Both the position numbers and the translations under genes were made by a program. The notes beneath the pieces are model-generated. The model searched no databases. It was not told the DNA's origin and was given only the letters and a program-made list of their open reading frames with translations. From positions 2,614,501 to 2,678,500 of the forward strand of contig NZ_JAZIFY010000001.1 in the NCBI RefSeq assembly GCF_036634195.1: DNA of 64,000 nt, written 5' to 3'. This document shows, piece after piece, positions 11,352 through 20,472 of this stretch; the first letter of the stretch is position 1, and each line of letters opens with the position of its first letter. This DNA comes from Streptomyces sp. P9-A4 (GTDB lineage: Bacteria > Actinomycetota > Actinomycetes > Streptomycetales > Streptomycetaceae).

Positions 11352-12410
11352 TCAGCTGCCGGTGGCCGACTTCCACGCGTCCACGTACGTCTTGAGGTTC
11401 TTGTCGATGTCGGCCCAGTCCGGCTCGAAGACCTCGACGCCCTCCATCAGCTCGGCCAGTGCGATGGCGTTGGCGTCGGTGGCCTTGACGTCCTTGCGGG
11501 CCGGGAAGCCGCCGCCGATGGCGCTGACCTCGCGCTGGGCGCCCTCGCTCAGCATGAAGTCGAGGAGCTTCCTGCCGTTCTCGGTGTGCGGGGCCTTGTT
11601 CACCAGGCCGGCCGCGTACGGCAGGGCGAAGGTGGTGGGCTTGCCCGCGCCCTTGGCCGGGAACCAGATGCCGAGGTTCGGCATGGACTTGGACTGCGCG
11701 AAGTTCATCTGGACGTCGCCGTTGGCGACGAGGAGTTCGCCCTTGTCCACCTTGGGGGCGAGCTTGGAGGTGGAGGAGGACGGGCCGACGTTGTTGGCCT
11801 GAAGCTTCTTCAGGTACTCCAGGGCCGCGTCCTTGCCGCCGAAGTCGTGCATCGCCTTGATGAGGACGGCGGTGCCGTCGCCCGCGACGCCGGGGGTGGA
11901 GTACTGGAGCCTGTTCTTGTACTTCGCGTCGAGCAGCTCCTCCCAGGTCTTCGGGGCGGCGGGCAGCTCCTTCTTGTTGTGGACGAAGCCGAAGTAGTTG
12001 TTGACGACGGAGGTCCAGGTGCCGTCGCTCGCCTTGTCGCCGCCGTCGACCTGGTCGGCGCCCGCCGGGGTGTAGGCCTGGAGGAGGCCCTTGGAACCGG
12101 CCTGCTGGATGAAGGGCGGCAGGGTCACGATGACGTCGGCCTGGGTGTTGGTCTTCTCGCGGAGGGCGCGCTGCACCATCTCCCCGGAGCCCCCCTCGAC
12201 GTACTTGACCTTGATGCCGGTCTTCTTCTCGAAGTCGGCGAAGACCTTGTCGTACCAGCCGTCGCCCGCCTCGCCCTTGAGGCCGTCGGCGCTGTAGACG
12301 GTGACGGTCTTCTCGTCGGAGGCGGCGGAGGAACCACCGCAGGCGGTGAGGCCGGCGGCGAGGACGAGGGAGCCGGTGAGGGCGGCGATCGGCTTGGCGT
12401 ACGTACGCAT
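11352..12410 (-). CDS. phnS: 2-aminoethylphosphonate-type ABC transporter substrate-binding lipoprotein
   Basis: A 352-residue periplasmic-binding-type protein with lipobox LAAGLTAC, so it should be anchored to the outer face of the membrane. The fold family is the iron/phosphonate extracellular binding group (VTVYSADGLKGEAGDGW, TGIKVKYVEGGSGEM, YSTPGVAGDGTA, IGGGFPARKDV). Adjacent two-permease and ATPase genes and the phosphonatase-like enzyme point to a phosphonate such as 2-aminoethylphosphonate. It is the last gene of the importer run, 24 bp after the phnV-like permease. Confidence 0.85.
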   Translation of the reverse strand: MRTYAKPIAALTGSLVLAAGLTACGGSSAASDEKTVTVYSADGLKGEAGDGWYDKVFADFEKKTGIKVKYVEGGSGEMVQRALREKTNTQADVIVTLPPFIQQAGSKGLLQAYTPAGADQVDGGDKASDGTWTSVVNNYFGFVHNKKELPAAPKTWEELLDAKYKNRLQYSTPGVAGDGTAVLIKAMHDFGGKDAALEYLKKLQANNVGPSSSTSKLAPKVDKGELLVANGDVQMNFAQSKSMPNLGIWFPAKGAGKPTTFALPYAAGLVNKAPHTENGRKLLDFMLSEGAQREVSAIGGGFPARKDVKATDANAIALAELMEGVEVFEPDWADIDKNLKTYVDAWKSATGS

Positions 12411-12434
12411 AACGTCGTTCTCTCCTGAAGGTCT

Positions 12435-13250
12435 TTAGCGGAAGGAGGCCTTGGTACGGATACGGGAGACGGCGAGCAGGGCCAGCAGGGTCGCCCCCAT
12501 GAGGACCACGGCGAGCGCCGAGCCGGTGAACAGGGAGCCCCGGTCGGTGGCGGTGAAGATGAGGACCGGAAGGGGCATCCAGTCCGGCGGGTAGAGCATC
12601 ATCGTGGCGCTCAACTCGCCCATGGACAGGGCGAAGCAGAGCCCGGCCGCCGCGTTCAGGGACGGCAGCAGGAGCGGGAGCCTCACCCGGAGCAGGACGT
12701 ACGAGGGGCGGGCGCCGAGACTGGCCGCCGCCTGCTCGTACATCGGGTCGAGCCGCCGGATCGCGGCCGACACCGACTGGTGGGCGAACGCCGTGACGAG
12801 CACGGTGTGCGCGAGGATCACGATCCAGCGCGTGCCGTTGAGGAGCACCGGCGGCTGCGAGAACGCGACGAGGACGGCCAGGCCGACGACCACCGAGGGC
12901 ACCGCGACCGGCAGCATGAACAGGGCGTCGAGGACCTTCTTGCCCCGGGCGCCCGCCTTGCCGCTCGCCCCGAGCGCGGCCCCGGCGAGCGCGGCCCAGG
13001 TGCCGACGGTCAGCGCGATCAGGCTCGCGGTGACGGCCGTGACCAGGCTGGTGGTGAGCGCCTGGAGGGACTCCCCGCGGACGGCCGCCGCGTAGTGCCC
13101 GGTGGTCGGCCCGGAGGGGAAGGCGCCGGACCAGTTCGTGGCGAACGAGGCGGCGACGATCACCAGGAGGGGAAGGGCGAAGAGCGGGACGAACAGGACG
13201 GCGAATGTGACCCAGGCCGTCCATCGGCCCGTACGGCTATGCACCAGCAC
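12435..13250 (-). CDS. phnV: ABC transporter permease, phosphonate importer (PhnV-like)
   Basis: A 271-residue inner-membrane permease with about six hydrophobic segments. The EAA-type cytoplasmic loop reads EQAAASLGARPSYVLLRVRLPLL. It is paired with the upstream permease, overlapping its 3' end by 14 bp, as expected for a heterodimeric importer channel. GTG/TTG alternatives exist, but the start at 13250 places the first membrane helix correctly. It belongs to the same operon as phnS and the ATPase. Confidence 0.85.
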   Translation of the reverse strand: MLVHSRTGRWTAWVTFAVLFVPLFALPLLVIVAASFATNWSGAFPSGPTTGHYAAAVRGESLQALTTSLVTAVTASLIALTVGTWAALAGAALGASGKAGARGKKVLDALFMLPVAVPSVVVGLAVLVAFSQPPVLLNGTRWIVILAHTVLVTAFAHQSVSAAIRRLDPMYEQAAASLGARPSYVLLRVRLPLLLPSLNAAAGLCFALSMGELSATMMLYPPDWMPLPVLIFTATDRGSLFTGSALAVVLMGATLLALLAVSRIRTKASFR

Positions 13251-14115
13251 GTCGGCTCACCCCCCGGTACAGGACGTAGAGGCCCACGGAGAGGGCGACG
13301 TTGACGACGGCGACGACACAGGCGGCGGCGTAGTCGGATTCGAGGATCGCCTTGCTGTAGACGAGCATCGGGAGGGTCGTGACGCCCTTGGCGCCGGTGA
13401 AGAGGACGATCCCGAACTCGTTGAGGCACATGACCAGGACGAGGCTGCCGCCGGCGGCCAGCGCGGGCAGCGCCTCGGGCAGGATCACCTGCCGGACGAT
13501 CCGCAGCGGCCGGGCGCCGAGCGAGGACGCCACCTCCAGCTGGGCGGTCTCCGTCTGCGAGAAGGCGGCGAGCAGCGGCCGCATCACGAACGGGGTGAAG
13601 TACGTGATCTCGGCGAGGAGGACGCCCCAGGGGGTGGTCAGGAACCGGAAGGGTCCCGTCGGGTCGCCGGTGACGTCCGTCCAGACGCCGTTGGCCATGC
13701 CGACCGTGCCGTAGAGGAACAGCAGGGCGAGGGTGATCAGGAAGGACGGGAAGGAGAGGAAGACGTCGATGAACTTCGACACCGCCTTCCCGCCGGGGAA
13801 GGGGACGAAGGCGATCACGACGGCGAGCACGAAGCCGAGGACCAGACAGCCGACGGTGGCGGCGACGGCGAGCCACACCGTGGTGACGAGGGCCTCGCGG
13901 AAGGACGCCGAGGCGAAGACGTCGGCGTACGCGCCGGGGCCAGGGACTCCTGGACGACGAGCGCGAGGGGGTAGAGGAAGACGACGGCGAGGACGGCGAC
14001 GGGGGGCAGGGCCCAGATCCAGGTCGGCGTCGTCCGCACGCGCGCCGCGGGTACGGGCGGGGCGGGCGGCGCCACGCTCGGTGCGGGCCGCCGTTCCATG
14101 ACGCTCCGCGCCCCG

Positions 14116-14123
<8 letters not shown>
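13237..14123 (-). pseudogene. phnU: ABC transporter permease, phosphonate importer (PhnU-like), frameshifted
   Basis: The first about 60 codons, from the ATG at 14123 through the first membrane helix (WIWALPPVAVLAVVFLYPLALVVQESL), are in one frame. The remainder (AYADVFASASFREALVTTVWLAV onward, with EAA loop EVASSLGARPLRIVRQVILPEAL) is in another. Adding one base in the GC run near 13932-13942 restores a normal permease of about 295 residues. As written, the ribosome would read out of frame and stop at 13815. An internal GTG at 13878 could start only a truncated protein lacking the first helix. It overlaps the ATPase gene by 8 bp and phnV by 14 bp. Confidence 0.8.
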
Positions 14124-15173
<1,050 letters not shown>

Positions 15174-15177
<4 letters not shown>

Positions 15178-15869
15178 GCCTCGAACTCCTGCATGAGCGT
15201 GGGGAGTTCCGCGACGGAGGCGAGGACGTGCGTGGCGCCGTGCGCCCGGAGCGCCGCCTCGTCGTGCGCGCCCGTCAGGACGCCCGCCACGATCCCGGCG
15301 CCCGAGCGGACCCCGCTGAGCATGTCGTACGAGGTGTCTCCCGCGACCACGATCCGCCGGACGTCGTCCACGGCTCCGGTGCGGAGGAAGGCCGCGAGGA
15401 CCATGTCCGGGTACGGGCGGCCCCGGCCGCCGGCGTCGGCCGGGCAGAGGGTCAGCCCGACCAGGTCCCGCCAGCCGAGGGCGTCGAGGATGGCGTCCTG
15501 GGTGACCCGGGCGAAGCCGGTGGTGAGGACGACGGTCCGGCCCTGGTCCCTGAGCGCGGCGACGGCCTCGGCCGCGCCGGGGAGCGGGGCGATCAGACCG
15601 CCGTCGACCAGTTCTCCGTAGGCCGCCTCGAAGGCGAGGTTGGCCTCCTTCGCACGGGTCTCGTCGCCGCCGAAGAGGTGCCGGAAGACGGAGATCTTGG
15701 ACTCGCCCATGGTGGCGCGGACGTAGTCGATCATCGTGGCGGGGTCTTCGCCGAGGCGCTCGGCGGCGGCCGTGAAGGCCTGCTCGACGAGGCCGCCGTC
15801 GGCGACGGTCGTCCCGGCCATGTCCAGTACGACGAGGTCGTGCTTGGGGTTCTCGGTCACGGTGTTCAC
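15174..15869 (-). CDS. Phosphonatase-like HAD hydrolase
   Basis: A 231-residue HAD enzyme. Motif I is LVVLDMAGTTVADGG, the AGTT form seen in phosphonoacetaldehyde hydrolase relatives. Motif II is VVLTTGFA and the acidic motif is VVAGDTSYDMLSG. It resembles the phosphonatase-like family (TIGR03351 as I recall) that co-occurs with TIGR03364 oxidoreductases. The expected role is C-P or phosphate ester cleavage of the product made by the upstream flavoenzyme. The GTG start at 15869 overlaps the upstream stop by 4 bp. I cannot confirm the Schiff-base Lys of true PhnX by eye. Confidence 0.8.
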
Positions 15870-16987
15870 CAGCCCAGTTCGTTCGCGGTCGTCTCGGCGA
15901 TAGCGGGCGAGCAGGTCATGCCCCGGCCGCCGGGCCCGGTCACCAGCCACACGCCGTCGCGGACCCGCTGGCGGTGCACGACCCGGCTGGTGTCGACGCA
16001 CTGCGCGTACACCCCGGCCCAGCGGCGCCTGATCTTCGGCAGCGGGCGGCCGAGGAAGGACTCGACGACACGGGTGAGGTGCTCGTAGGGGTCTTCGAGG
16101 GTGTCGAAGGCGAAGGGGTGCTCGTACTCGTGGGTGTCGCCGATGGTCAGTCCGCCGTCGAGGCGCTGCACCATGAGCAGCTGCATCTTGTGGGCGGCGG
16201 CGGTGGGGTCCTGCGCCTGGCGCTCGTTGAGGGCGTCCAGGGCGGGGGACGCGTACGCCGGGTAGTAGCGGAAGGAGTCGGCGTCCGCGACGGAGGTGGT
16301 GAGCCGCTCGCCGAGGGGTTCGGTCTGCATCATCTGGAGCCGGACGCGGCGGACGGGTATCTCGCCCGCGACCTCGCGGACGAGGCCGGAGAGCGCGGCG
16401 CCGGTGCACAGGACGACGGCGTCGCCGGTGTGGACGTCCCCGTGGTCGTCGCGGACGGCGTTCTCTCCGACGACGTCCCGGACCTCGCGGTTCGGCAGGA
16501 AGGTGTACTTCCCGGTGGCGAGGAGGGCCTCGCGGAGGGCGAGCTGCGCGAGGCGCGGCTCGACGGCGGCGTCCCGCTCGCACCGGAGCGCGGCTTCGAA
16601 CGTCCCGCGCAGGGCCGGGTTGACCGCGCGGGCCTCGTCGGCCGTGAGCAGCTCGTAGCCGCGTGCGGCGGCGTCGGGGCGGGCCACGGCGGCCTCGGCG
16701 ACGGCGAGTTCGAGCTCGTTCCGCACGGGAGTGAGGGAGCCGATGGCCCGGAAGCCGAGCCCGGGGACGCGGGCCCCGATGGCCTCCCAGAGTTCGCGGG
16801 CGCGCAGGGCGGTGTCCAGCTCCTCTCCGGCCGCCCGTCCGCTCACCCAGATCTGGCCGAAGTTGCGGAGGGACGCCCCGCGCGCCTCGGCCTCGCGCTC
16901 GATGTGTACGACCTCATGGCCGCGTTCCACTGCGTGCCAGGCGTGCGTGGTTCCCACCACGCCGGCTCCTACGACGATCACCTTCAT
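15866..16987 (-). CDS. FAD-dependent oxidoreductase of the phosphonate-associated TIGR03364 type
   Basis: A 373-residue DAO-family flavoprotein. The N-terminal dinucleotide motif is MKVIVVGAGVVGTTHAWHA, followed by the acidic strand end VVHIERE. The C-terminal GVWLVTGPGGRGMTCSPAIAE binds FAD. RNFGQIWVSGRAAGEE and the overall pattern match the family I know as TIGR03364, which is found beside phosphonatase-like HAD proteins. Oxidation of an aminophosphonate to an aldehyde is the likely step before the HAD hydrolase. The start at 16987 begins exactly at the Rossmann strand but has no obvious Shine-Dalgarno sequence. It heads the catabolic and transport operon. Confidence 0.85.
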   Translation of the reverse strand: MKVIVVGAGVVGTTHAWHAVERGHEVVHIEREAEARGASLRNFGQIWVSGRAAGEELDTALRARELWEAIGARVPGLGFRAIGSLTPVRNELELAVAEAAVARPDAAARGYELLTADEARAVNPALRGTFEAALRCERDAAVEPRLAQLALREALLATGKYTFLPNREVRDVVGENAVRDDHGDVHTGDAVVLCTGAALSGLVREVAGEIPVRRVRLQMMQTEPLGERLTTSVADADSFRYYPAYASPALDALNERQAQDPTAAAHKMQLLMVQRLDGGLTIGDTHEYEHPFAFDTLEDPYEHLTRVVESFLGRPLPKIRRRWAGVYAQCVDTSRVVHRQRVRDGVWLVTGPGGRGMTCSPAIAETTANELGW

Positions 16988-17061
16988 GCCGTCGACGGTC
17001 GCGGGGGCGGGTGACCCGGGCGGGGCCGGTGGGCGACGGGACGGTGAACGGCCCGACAAGC

Positions 17062-17094
17062 TTGGACCAGACCCGTTATCGTTCCGTGATGTTC
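17062..17094 (-). promoter_or_regulatory. Phosphonate-locus promoter motif, copy 2
   Basis: This copy ends about 74 bp upstream of the FAD oxidoreductase start. On the minus strand it reads GAACATCACGGAACGATAAC, followed by GGGTCTGGTCCAA. It is the partner of 11270-11302. The GATAAC part could be a -10 element and the flanking GGTCTGGTCC could bind the GntR regulator encoded just upstream; both roles are inferred. Confidence 0.65.
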
Positions 17095-17134
17095 TCCGGT
17101 CGGCCGTCAGTGGCGATTCGGTGGTGCGGGCGGC

Positions 17135-17902
17135 TCAGCCCTGCCGCCCCAGGTGGGCGGTGAAGCTGAAGCGGTCACCCCGGTAGAGGGTGCGGACCCG
17201 CTCCAGGGGGCGCCCGGCGGTGTCCCGGGAGACACGGTGGAGCAGCAGCATCGGCAGCGCGGGCGGGGTGCCGATGAGCAGGGCCTCACGGGGGGTCGCG
17301 AGGACCGTCTCGATGCGTTCGTCGGCGTCGCCGAAGGAGATGCCGAGACGGTCGTGGAGGTAGGAGTAGAAGGAGGAGTCCGGGTCGAACTCGGTGTCCA
17401 GGTGCGGGGCGCGGGCCTCGGAGACGTACGTGCTCTCCAGGCCGACCCGCTCGTCGTCCGCGAGCAGCACCCGCTCCATGTGCCAGACGGGCTCACCGCG
17501 TTCGGCGCCGACCTCGGGGGCGAGCGCCTCCGGGCAGGGGAAGCGGTCGAGCGAGATGAGACTGCGGCCGGGGCGGCGGCCCGCGCGGCGGACGCCCTCG
17601 GTGTAGCTGGCGAGCGACAGGGGCTGTTCGAGCTTCGGGCCCGCGACGACCGTGCCCCGGCCCTGACGGCGCAGCCTTCCCTCCAGGAGGAGTTCGCGCA
17701 GCGCCTGCCGGACGGTCTCGCGGGACACCTCGTACCGCACGGCCAGATCCCGCTCGGTGGGCAGCAGCCCGCCCTCCCCCAACTCGTCGACCATCAGGGC
17801 GAGTTTCGCTTTCACGGCGTAGTACTTGGGCACGCGGCCGTGCTCCGGGATGCCGGAGTTCACGGGGGCGCCGGGGGCGGCGGGGGTGTTCTGGTAGTTC
17901 AC
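17135..17902 (-). CDS. GntR/HutC family regulator of the phosphonate locus
   Basis: A 255-residue repressor-type protein. The winged helix lies at about residues 27-90 (LLPTERDLAVRYEVSRETVRQALREL, with wing GRLRRQGRGTVVAG). A UTRA ligand-binding domain follows, with WHMERVLLADDERVGLESTYV and the terminal GDRFSFTAHLG. It is the gene immediately upstream of the FAD oxidoreductase on the same strand, separated by 147 bp that contains the shared motif. Local control of phosphonate genes is therefore the likely role. Subfamily HutC members usually sense small metabolites of the pathway they control. Confidence 0.88.
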   Translation of the reverse strand: MNYQNTPAAPGAPVNSGIPEHGRVPKYYAVKAKLALMVDELGEGGLLPTERDLAVRYEVSRETVRQALRELLLEGRLRRQGRGTVVAGPKLEQPLSLASYTEGVRRAGRRPGRSLISLDRFPCPEALAPEVGAERGEPVWHMERVLLADDERVGLESTYVSEARAPHLDTEFDPDSSFYSYLHDRLGISFGDADERIETVLATPREALLIGTPPALPMLLLHRVSRDTAGRPLERVRTLYRGDRFSFTAHLGRQG

Positions 17903-17952
17903 CGGGGGATGGTCGCAGACGGGGATGAACGGGAAGGTGTACGCGAAGTGAC

Positions 17953-18966
17953 TCAGCGGTGCCGGGCGCGCCGGCCGGTCCGGACGAGGACGGCGCCGAG
18001 CAGGACGAGCCCGGCGGCGAGCGGCGCGAGGCGCCGGGCGAGGAGCTGGGCCCGATCCTCCGGCTCGCCGCCGGTACGGGCGAGTTCGGGGCGGCCGGCG
18101 GGGGCGTCGGGGGCGACCGGAGCGGCCTGCTCCCGGTCGCGGGGGGCGGTGGCGGCGGGCGGGCGCGGGGCGGTCCCCGGGGACCGGGGGGCGGTCCCCG
18201 GGGACCGGGGGGCGGTCCCCGGGGACCGGGGGGCGGTCCCCGGGGACCGGGGGGCGACGGATGTGTCAGGTGCGGGGTCCCGGGAGGCGGTGGGGTCGGC
18301 GGAGCCGTCGGGACCGGCGGGGCCCACGGTCAGCCGGTAGTCGCCGGACTCGCCGACCCATTCGCCGTCGGCGCCCCGGCGCTGCACGATCGCCGCGTTC
18401 ACCACGACCTCGTCGGGGGCGGTCCCCGCGCGGAAGGCGAGCCGTACGGGGACGGTGAGGGTACGGCCCGCGGGGACGGCGAAACCGCCGAAGTCGGTGA
18501 ACGCGCCGACGTTCTCCGCCTCTTCGGTCGCCTCGAAGGCCACGGGCCACCAGCGCGCGGACCCCTCGTCGTAGAACTCGAACCGGATCTGCTCGGGCCG
18601 CAGCACCCGGTCGCGGTCGGTGAGGACGAGCACCGGATGGATGCCGGAGCAGGGAGCGTCGGTGGTGTTGGTGAGGTCGAGCTTCCACTCCTGAGGAGCC
18701 CCGCCGGCGGGGTACTCGGCGGGCCCGCCGTGGATCTTGGTGTCGAGAGGGAAGCCGGATCCTGACGGGGTTCCGCAGGTGGGGGCGGGAGGGTCGGGGG
18801 CGGGGATCGCGGGGGCCGGGACGGCCGGGGCGGGGGTGGGGGATGCCGTCGCGGGGGTCGACAGAGCGGGGGACGCCACGGCCAGGTGGGCCGTGGCGGT
18901 GGCCGCCAGCGCGGCTGCCGTGGTGAGTGCGCGGCCGCCGCGCGGTCGCAGGGGGGCGGATGCCAT
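17953..18966 (-). CDS. Cell-wall protein with LAXTG sorting signal and APRSPGT repeats
   Basis: A 337-residue exported protein. The signal region ALTTAAALAATATAHLAVASPA is followed by a Pro/Ala linker and a beta-rich domain (about residues 60-225) with IHGGPAEYPAG and a long FTDFGGFAVPAGRTLTVPVRL strand region. A Pro-rich stalk follows with four exact APRSPGT units encoded by a 21-bp tandem repeat. The C-terminus has LARTGG, a hydrophobic stretch (LAPLAAGLVLLGAVLV) and RTGRRARHR. LARTG fits the LAXTG signal preferred by class E sortases, one of which is encoded at 29380. The function of the folded domain is unknown. Confidence 0.75.
   Translation of the reverse strand: MASAPLRPRGGRALTTAAALAATATAHLAVASPALSTPATASPTPAPAVPAPAIPAPDPPAPTCGTPSGSGFPLDTKIHGGPAEYPAGGAPQEWKLDLTNTTDAPCSGIHPVLVLTDRDRVLRPEQIRFEFYDEGSARWWPVAFEATEEAENVGAFTDFGGFAVPAGRTLTVPVRLAFRAGTAPDEVVVNAAIVQRRGADGEWVGESGDYRLTVGPAGPDGSADPTASRDPAPDTSVAPRSPGTAPRSPGTAPRSPGTAPRSPGTAPRPPAATAPRDREQAAPVAPDAPAGRPELARTGGEPEDRAQLLARRLAPLAAGLVLLGAVLVRTGRRARHR
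18170..18253. repeat. Four perfect 21-bp tandem repeats in the LAXTG protein gene
   Basis: The unit begins GCGGTCCCCGGGGACCGGGG and repeats four times without change at 18170, 18191, 18212 and 18233. Each unit contains the palindrome GGTCCCCGGGGACC. The period is in frame and encodes APRSPGT on the minus strand, so copy-number change would alter stalk length without breaking the gene. Confidence 0.92.
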
Positions 18967-19132
18967 GGGCCGGACCTTTGCTGCTCGCGGACGTACGGGA
19001 CGGCCGCGACGCTGCCATGCCGGGAGGGGCGGGCCGGGGAGCGACACCGGAGGCACCACCCGGACGGACTGGTCGATCCGCCCGATCGGCGTACCTTCCG
19101 ATGGTCCGATGTTCAGACCTTCGGATGTTCGG

Positions 19133-19353
19133 GGCTTGGGGGCTTGGGGGCTTGGGGGCTTGGGGGCTTGCGGGCTTGGGGGCTTCGGGGCTTCGGGGCT
19201 TCGGGGCTTGGGGGCTTCCGGGCTTCGGGGCTTCCGGGCTTCCGGGCTTGCGGGCTTGCGGGCTTGCGGGCTTGCGGGCTTGCGGGCTTGCGGGCTTGCG
19301 GGCTTCGGGACTTGCGGGCCTTCCGGGCTTCCGGCTTCCGGGCTTCCGGGCTC
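19133..19353. repeat. Degenerate octanucleotide array (CTTNSGGG)n
   Basis: About 27 head-to-tail copies of an 8-bp unit, CTTGGGGG, CTTCGGGG, CTTCCGGG or CTTGCGGG, with sub-blocks of identical copies. It fills most of the 388-bp gap (18967-19354) between the ROK regulator stop and the LAXTG protein start. An 8-bp period shifts frame at every unit, so the open frames across it are artefacts. The rest of the gap holds a promoter region and short TCCGATG repeats. No RNA gene was recognised. Confidence 0.9.
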
Positions 19354-19354
19354 G

Positions 19355-20416
19355 CTACTTCCCGAAGACCGGGGCGAGTGTCAGCCAGGCCGCGCCCCGT
19401 GCCACCGCGTCGCGCTCCCCCGCGACCGTCACCGGGGCCGTCAGGCCCAGGCCGGCCAGCACCTCCCGCACCCCCGCCTCGAACACCTCCGGCGCGGCGA
19501 GCACCACCCGGCCGCCCAGGAGCACCTGGTCGACGTCGAGGAGCCGTACGAGGTTCGCCGCGCCCGCGCCGAGGATCCGCGCGGCCTCGGCGGGTTCGCC
19601 GCGCCGGACCGCCGCCAGGCAGAGGACCTCCAGGCAGCCGCGCCCGCCGCAGTCGCACGGCGGCCCGTCGAGCTGGACGGTCTGGTGGCCGAGTTCACCG
19701 GCCCCCGTCCTGTCCCCGCGCAGCGGCGCCCCGCCGAGGACGAGGCCCGCGCCCAGCCCCGTACCGAGGTGGACGTAAGCGAACGAGCCGGCGGCGCCGG
19801 GGCGGAGGGCGAGGCCGAGCGCGGCGGCGTTGGTGTCCTTGTCGAGGACGACCGGCAGGGCGAGGCGGCGGGCCAGTTCCTCGCGGACGGGATGCCCCGC
19901 CCACTGCGGGAAGCCCGTCACCCGGCCGGGCACGCCCGCACGGTGGTCCAGGGGGCCGGGCATGGCCACGCCCGCCCCGAGGACGGGCCCGGGGGCCTCG
20001 GTCAGGACGCTCCGGACCTCCTCCGTCACCGCGTCCAGGACGGGCCCCGCCCCCTCCCCCAGGCCCAGAGGGCGGCGGCGGAGGATGACGGTGGTGCCCG
20101 CGAGGTCGGCGAGGAGGGTGGTCAGCCCGTCGCGGTCGAGGTGGACGCCGACGGCGTACCCGGCGGAGGGGACGAGCCGCAGGACGGTACGGGGCTTGCC
20201 GCCGGTCGAGGCCCGGTGGCCGGCCTCCGTGGCGAGGCCCTCCGCGCGCAGCCGCGCCGTGATCTTGCTGACGGCCTGCGGGGTGAGCCCGGTGCGCTCG
20301 GCCAGCTCCAGACGGCTGATGCCCGCCGCGCCCGCCGCGCGCAGCAGGTCGAGGACGAGCGCGGCGTTGTGGCTGCGCAGTGCCGGCACGTTGACTCCAC
20401 CCAGGTCCCTCTTCAC
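19355..20416 (-). CDS. ROK family transcriptional regulator
   Basis: A 353-residue protein. An N-terminal winged helix (about residues 14-60, ISRLELAERTGLTPQAVSKITARL) is fused to a ROK sugar-kinase-like domain. The ATP/sugar region is HLGTGLGAGLVLGGAPLRG. The zinc motif is GHQTVQLDGPPCDCGGRGCLE, with the Cys triplet typical of ROK proteins. It probably represses a sugar or polyol pathway gene in response to a sugar. The divergent oxidoreductase gene at 20473 is the obvious target. It starts with GTG; a second in-frame GTG nine codons on is possible. Confidence 0.9.
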   Translation of the reverse strand: MKRDLGGVNVPALRSHNAALVLDLLRAAGAAGISRLELAERTGLTPQAVSKITARLRAEGLATEAGHRASTGGKPRTVLRLVPSAGYAVGVHLDRDGLTTLLADLAGTTVILRRRPLGLGEGAGPVLDAVTEEVRSVLTEAPGPVLGAGVAMPGPLDHRAGVPGRVTGFPQWAGHPVREELARRLALPVVLDKDTNAAALGLALRPGAAGSFAYVHLGTGLGAGLVLGGAPLRGDRTGAGELGHQTVQLDGPPCDCGGRGCLEVLCLAAVRRGEPAEAARILGAGAANLVRLLDVDQVLLGGRVVLAAPEVFEAGVREVLAGLGLTAPVTVAGERDAVARGAAWLTLAPVFGK

Positions 20417-20435
20417 CCGTCCATTGTCGCTGCCG

Positions 20436-20465
20436 CTTGCACTTCGGCAACACCGTTGCTTAAGT
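20436..20465. promoter_or_regulatory. Candidate ROK operator in divergent promoter
   Basis: The 56-bp divergent region holds CTTGC, then GCAAC-ACC-GTTGC (20447-20459) and CTTAAG. TTGC/GCAA half sites resemble the operators of ROK (XylR-type) repressors. Its place between the two start codons supports control of both genes. Confidence 0.4.
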
Positions 20466-20472
20466 GAGACGC

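Noticed and set aside
17055..17070. DasR operator in the phosphonate promoter (GGTCTGGTCC)
   Set aside because: It is not a dyad, the partner copy at 11270 reads GGTACGGACC, and the genes have no link to GlcNAc.
19133..19353. Possible CRISPR or attachment array
   Set aside because: The unit is only 8 bp, has no spacers, and no integrase is nearby.
19113..19658. Open frame reading KPPSPQAPKPPSPE across the octamer array
   Set aside because: An 8-bp unit changes frame each copy; the Pro/Lys pattern is a by-product of the repeat and overlaps the ROK gene.
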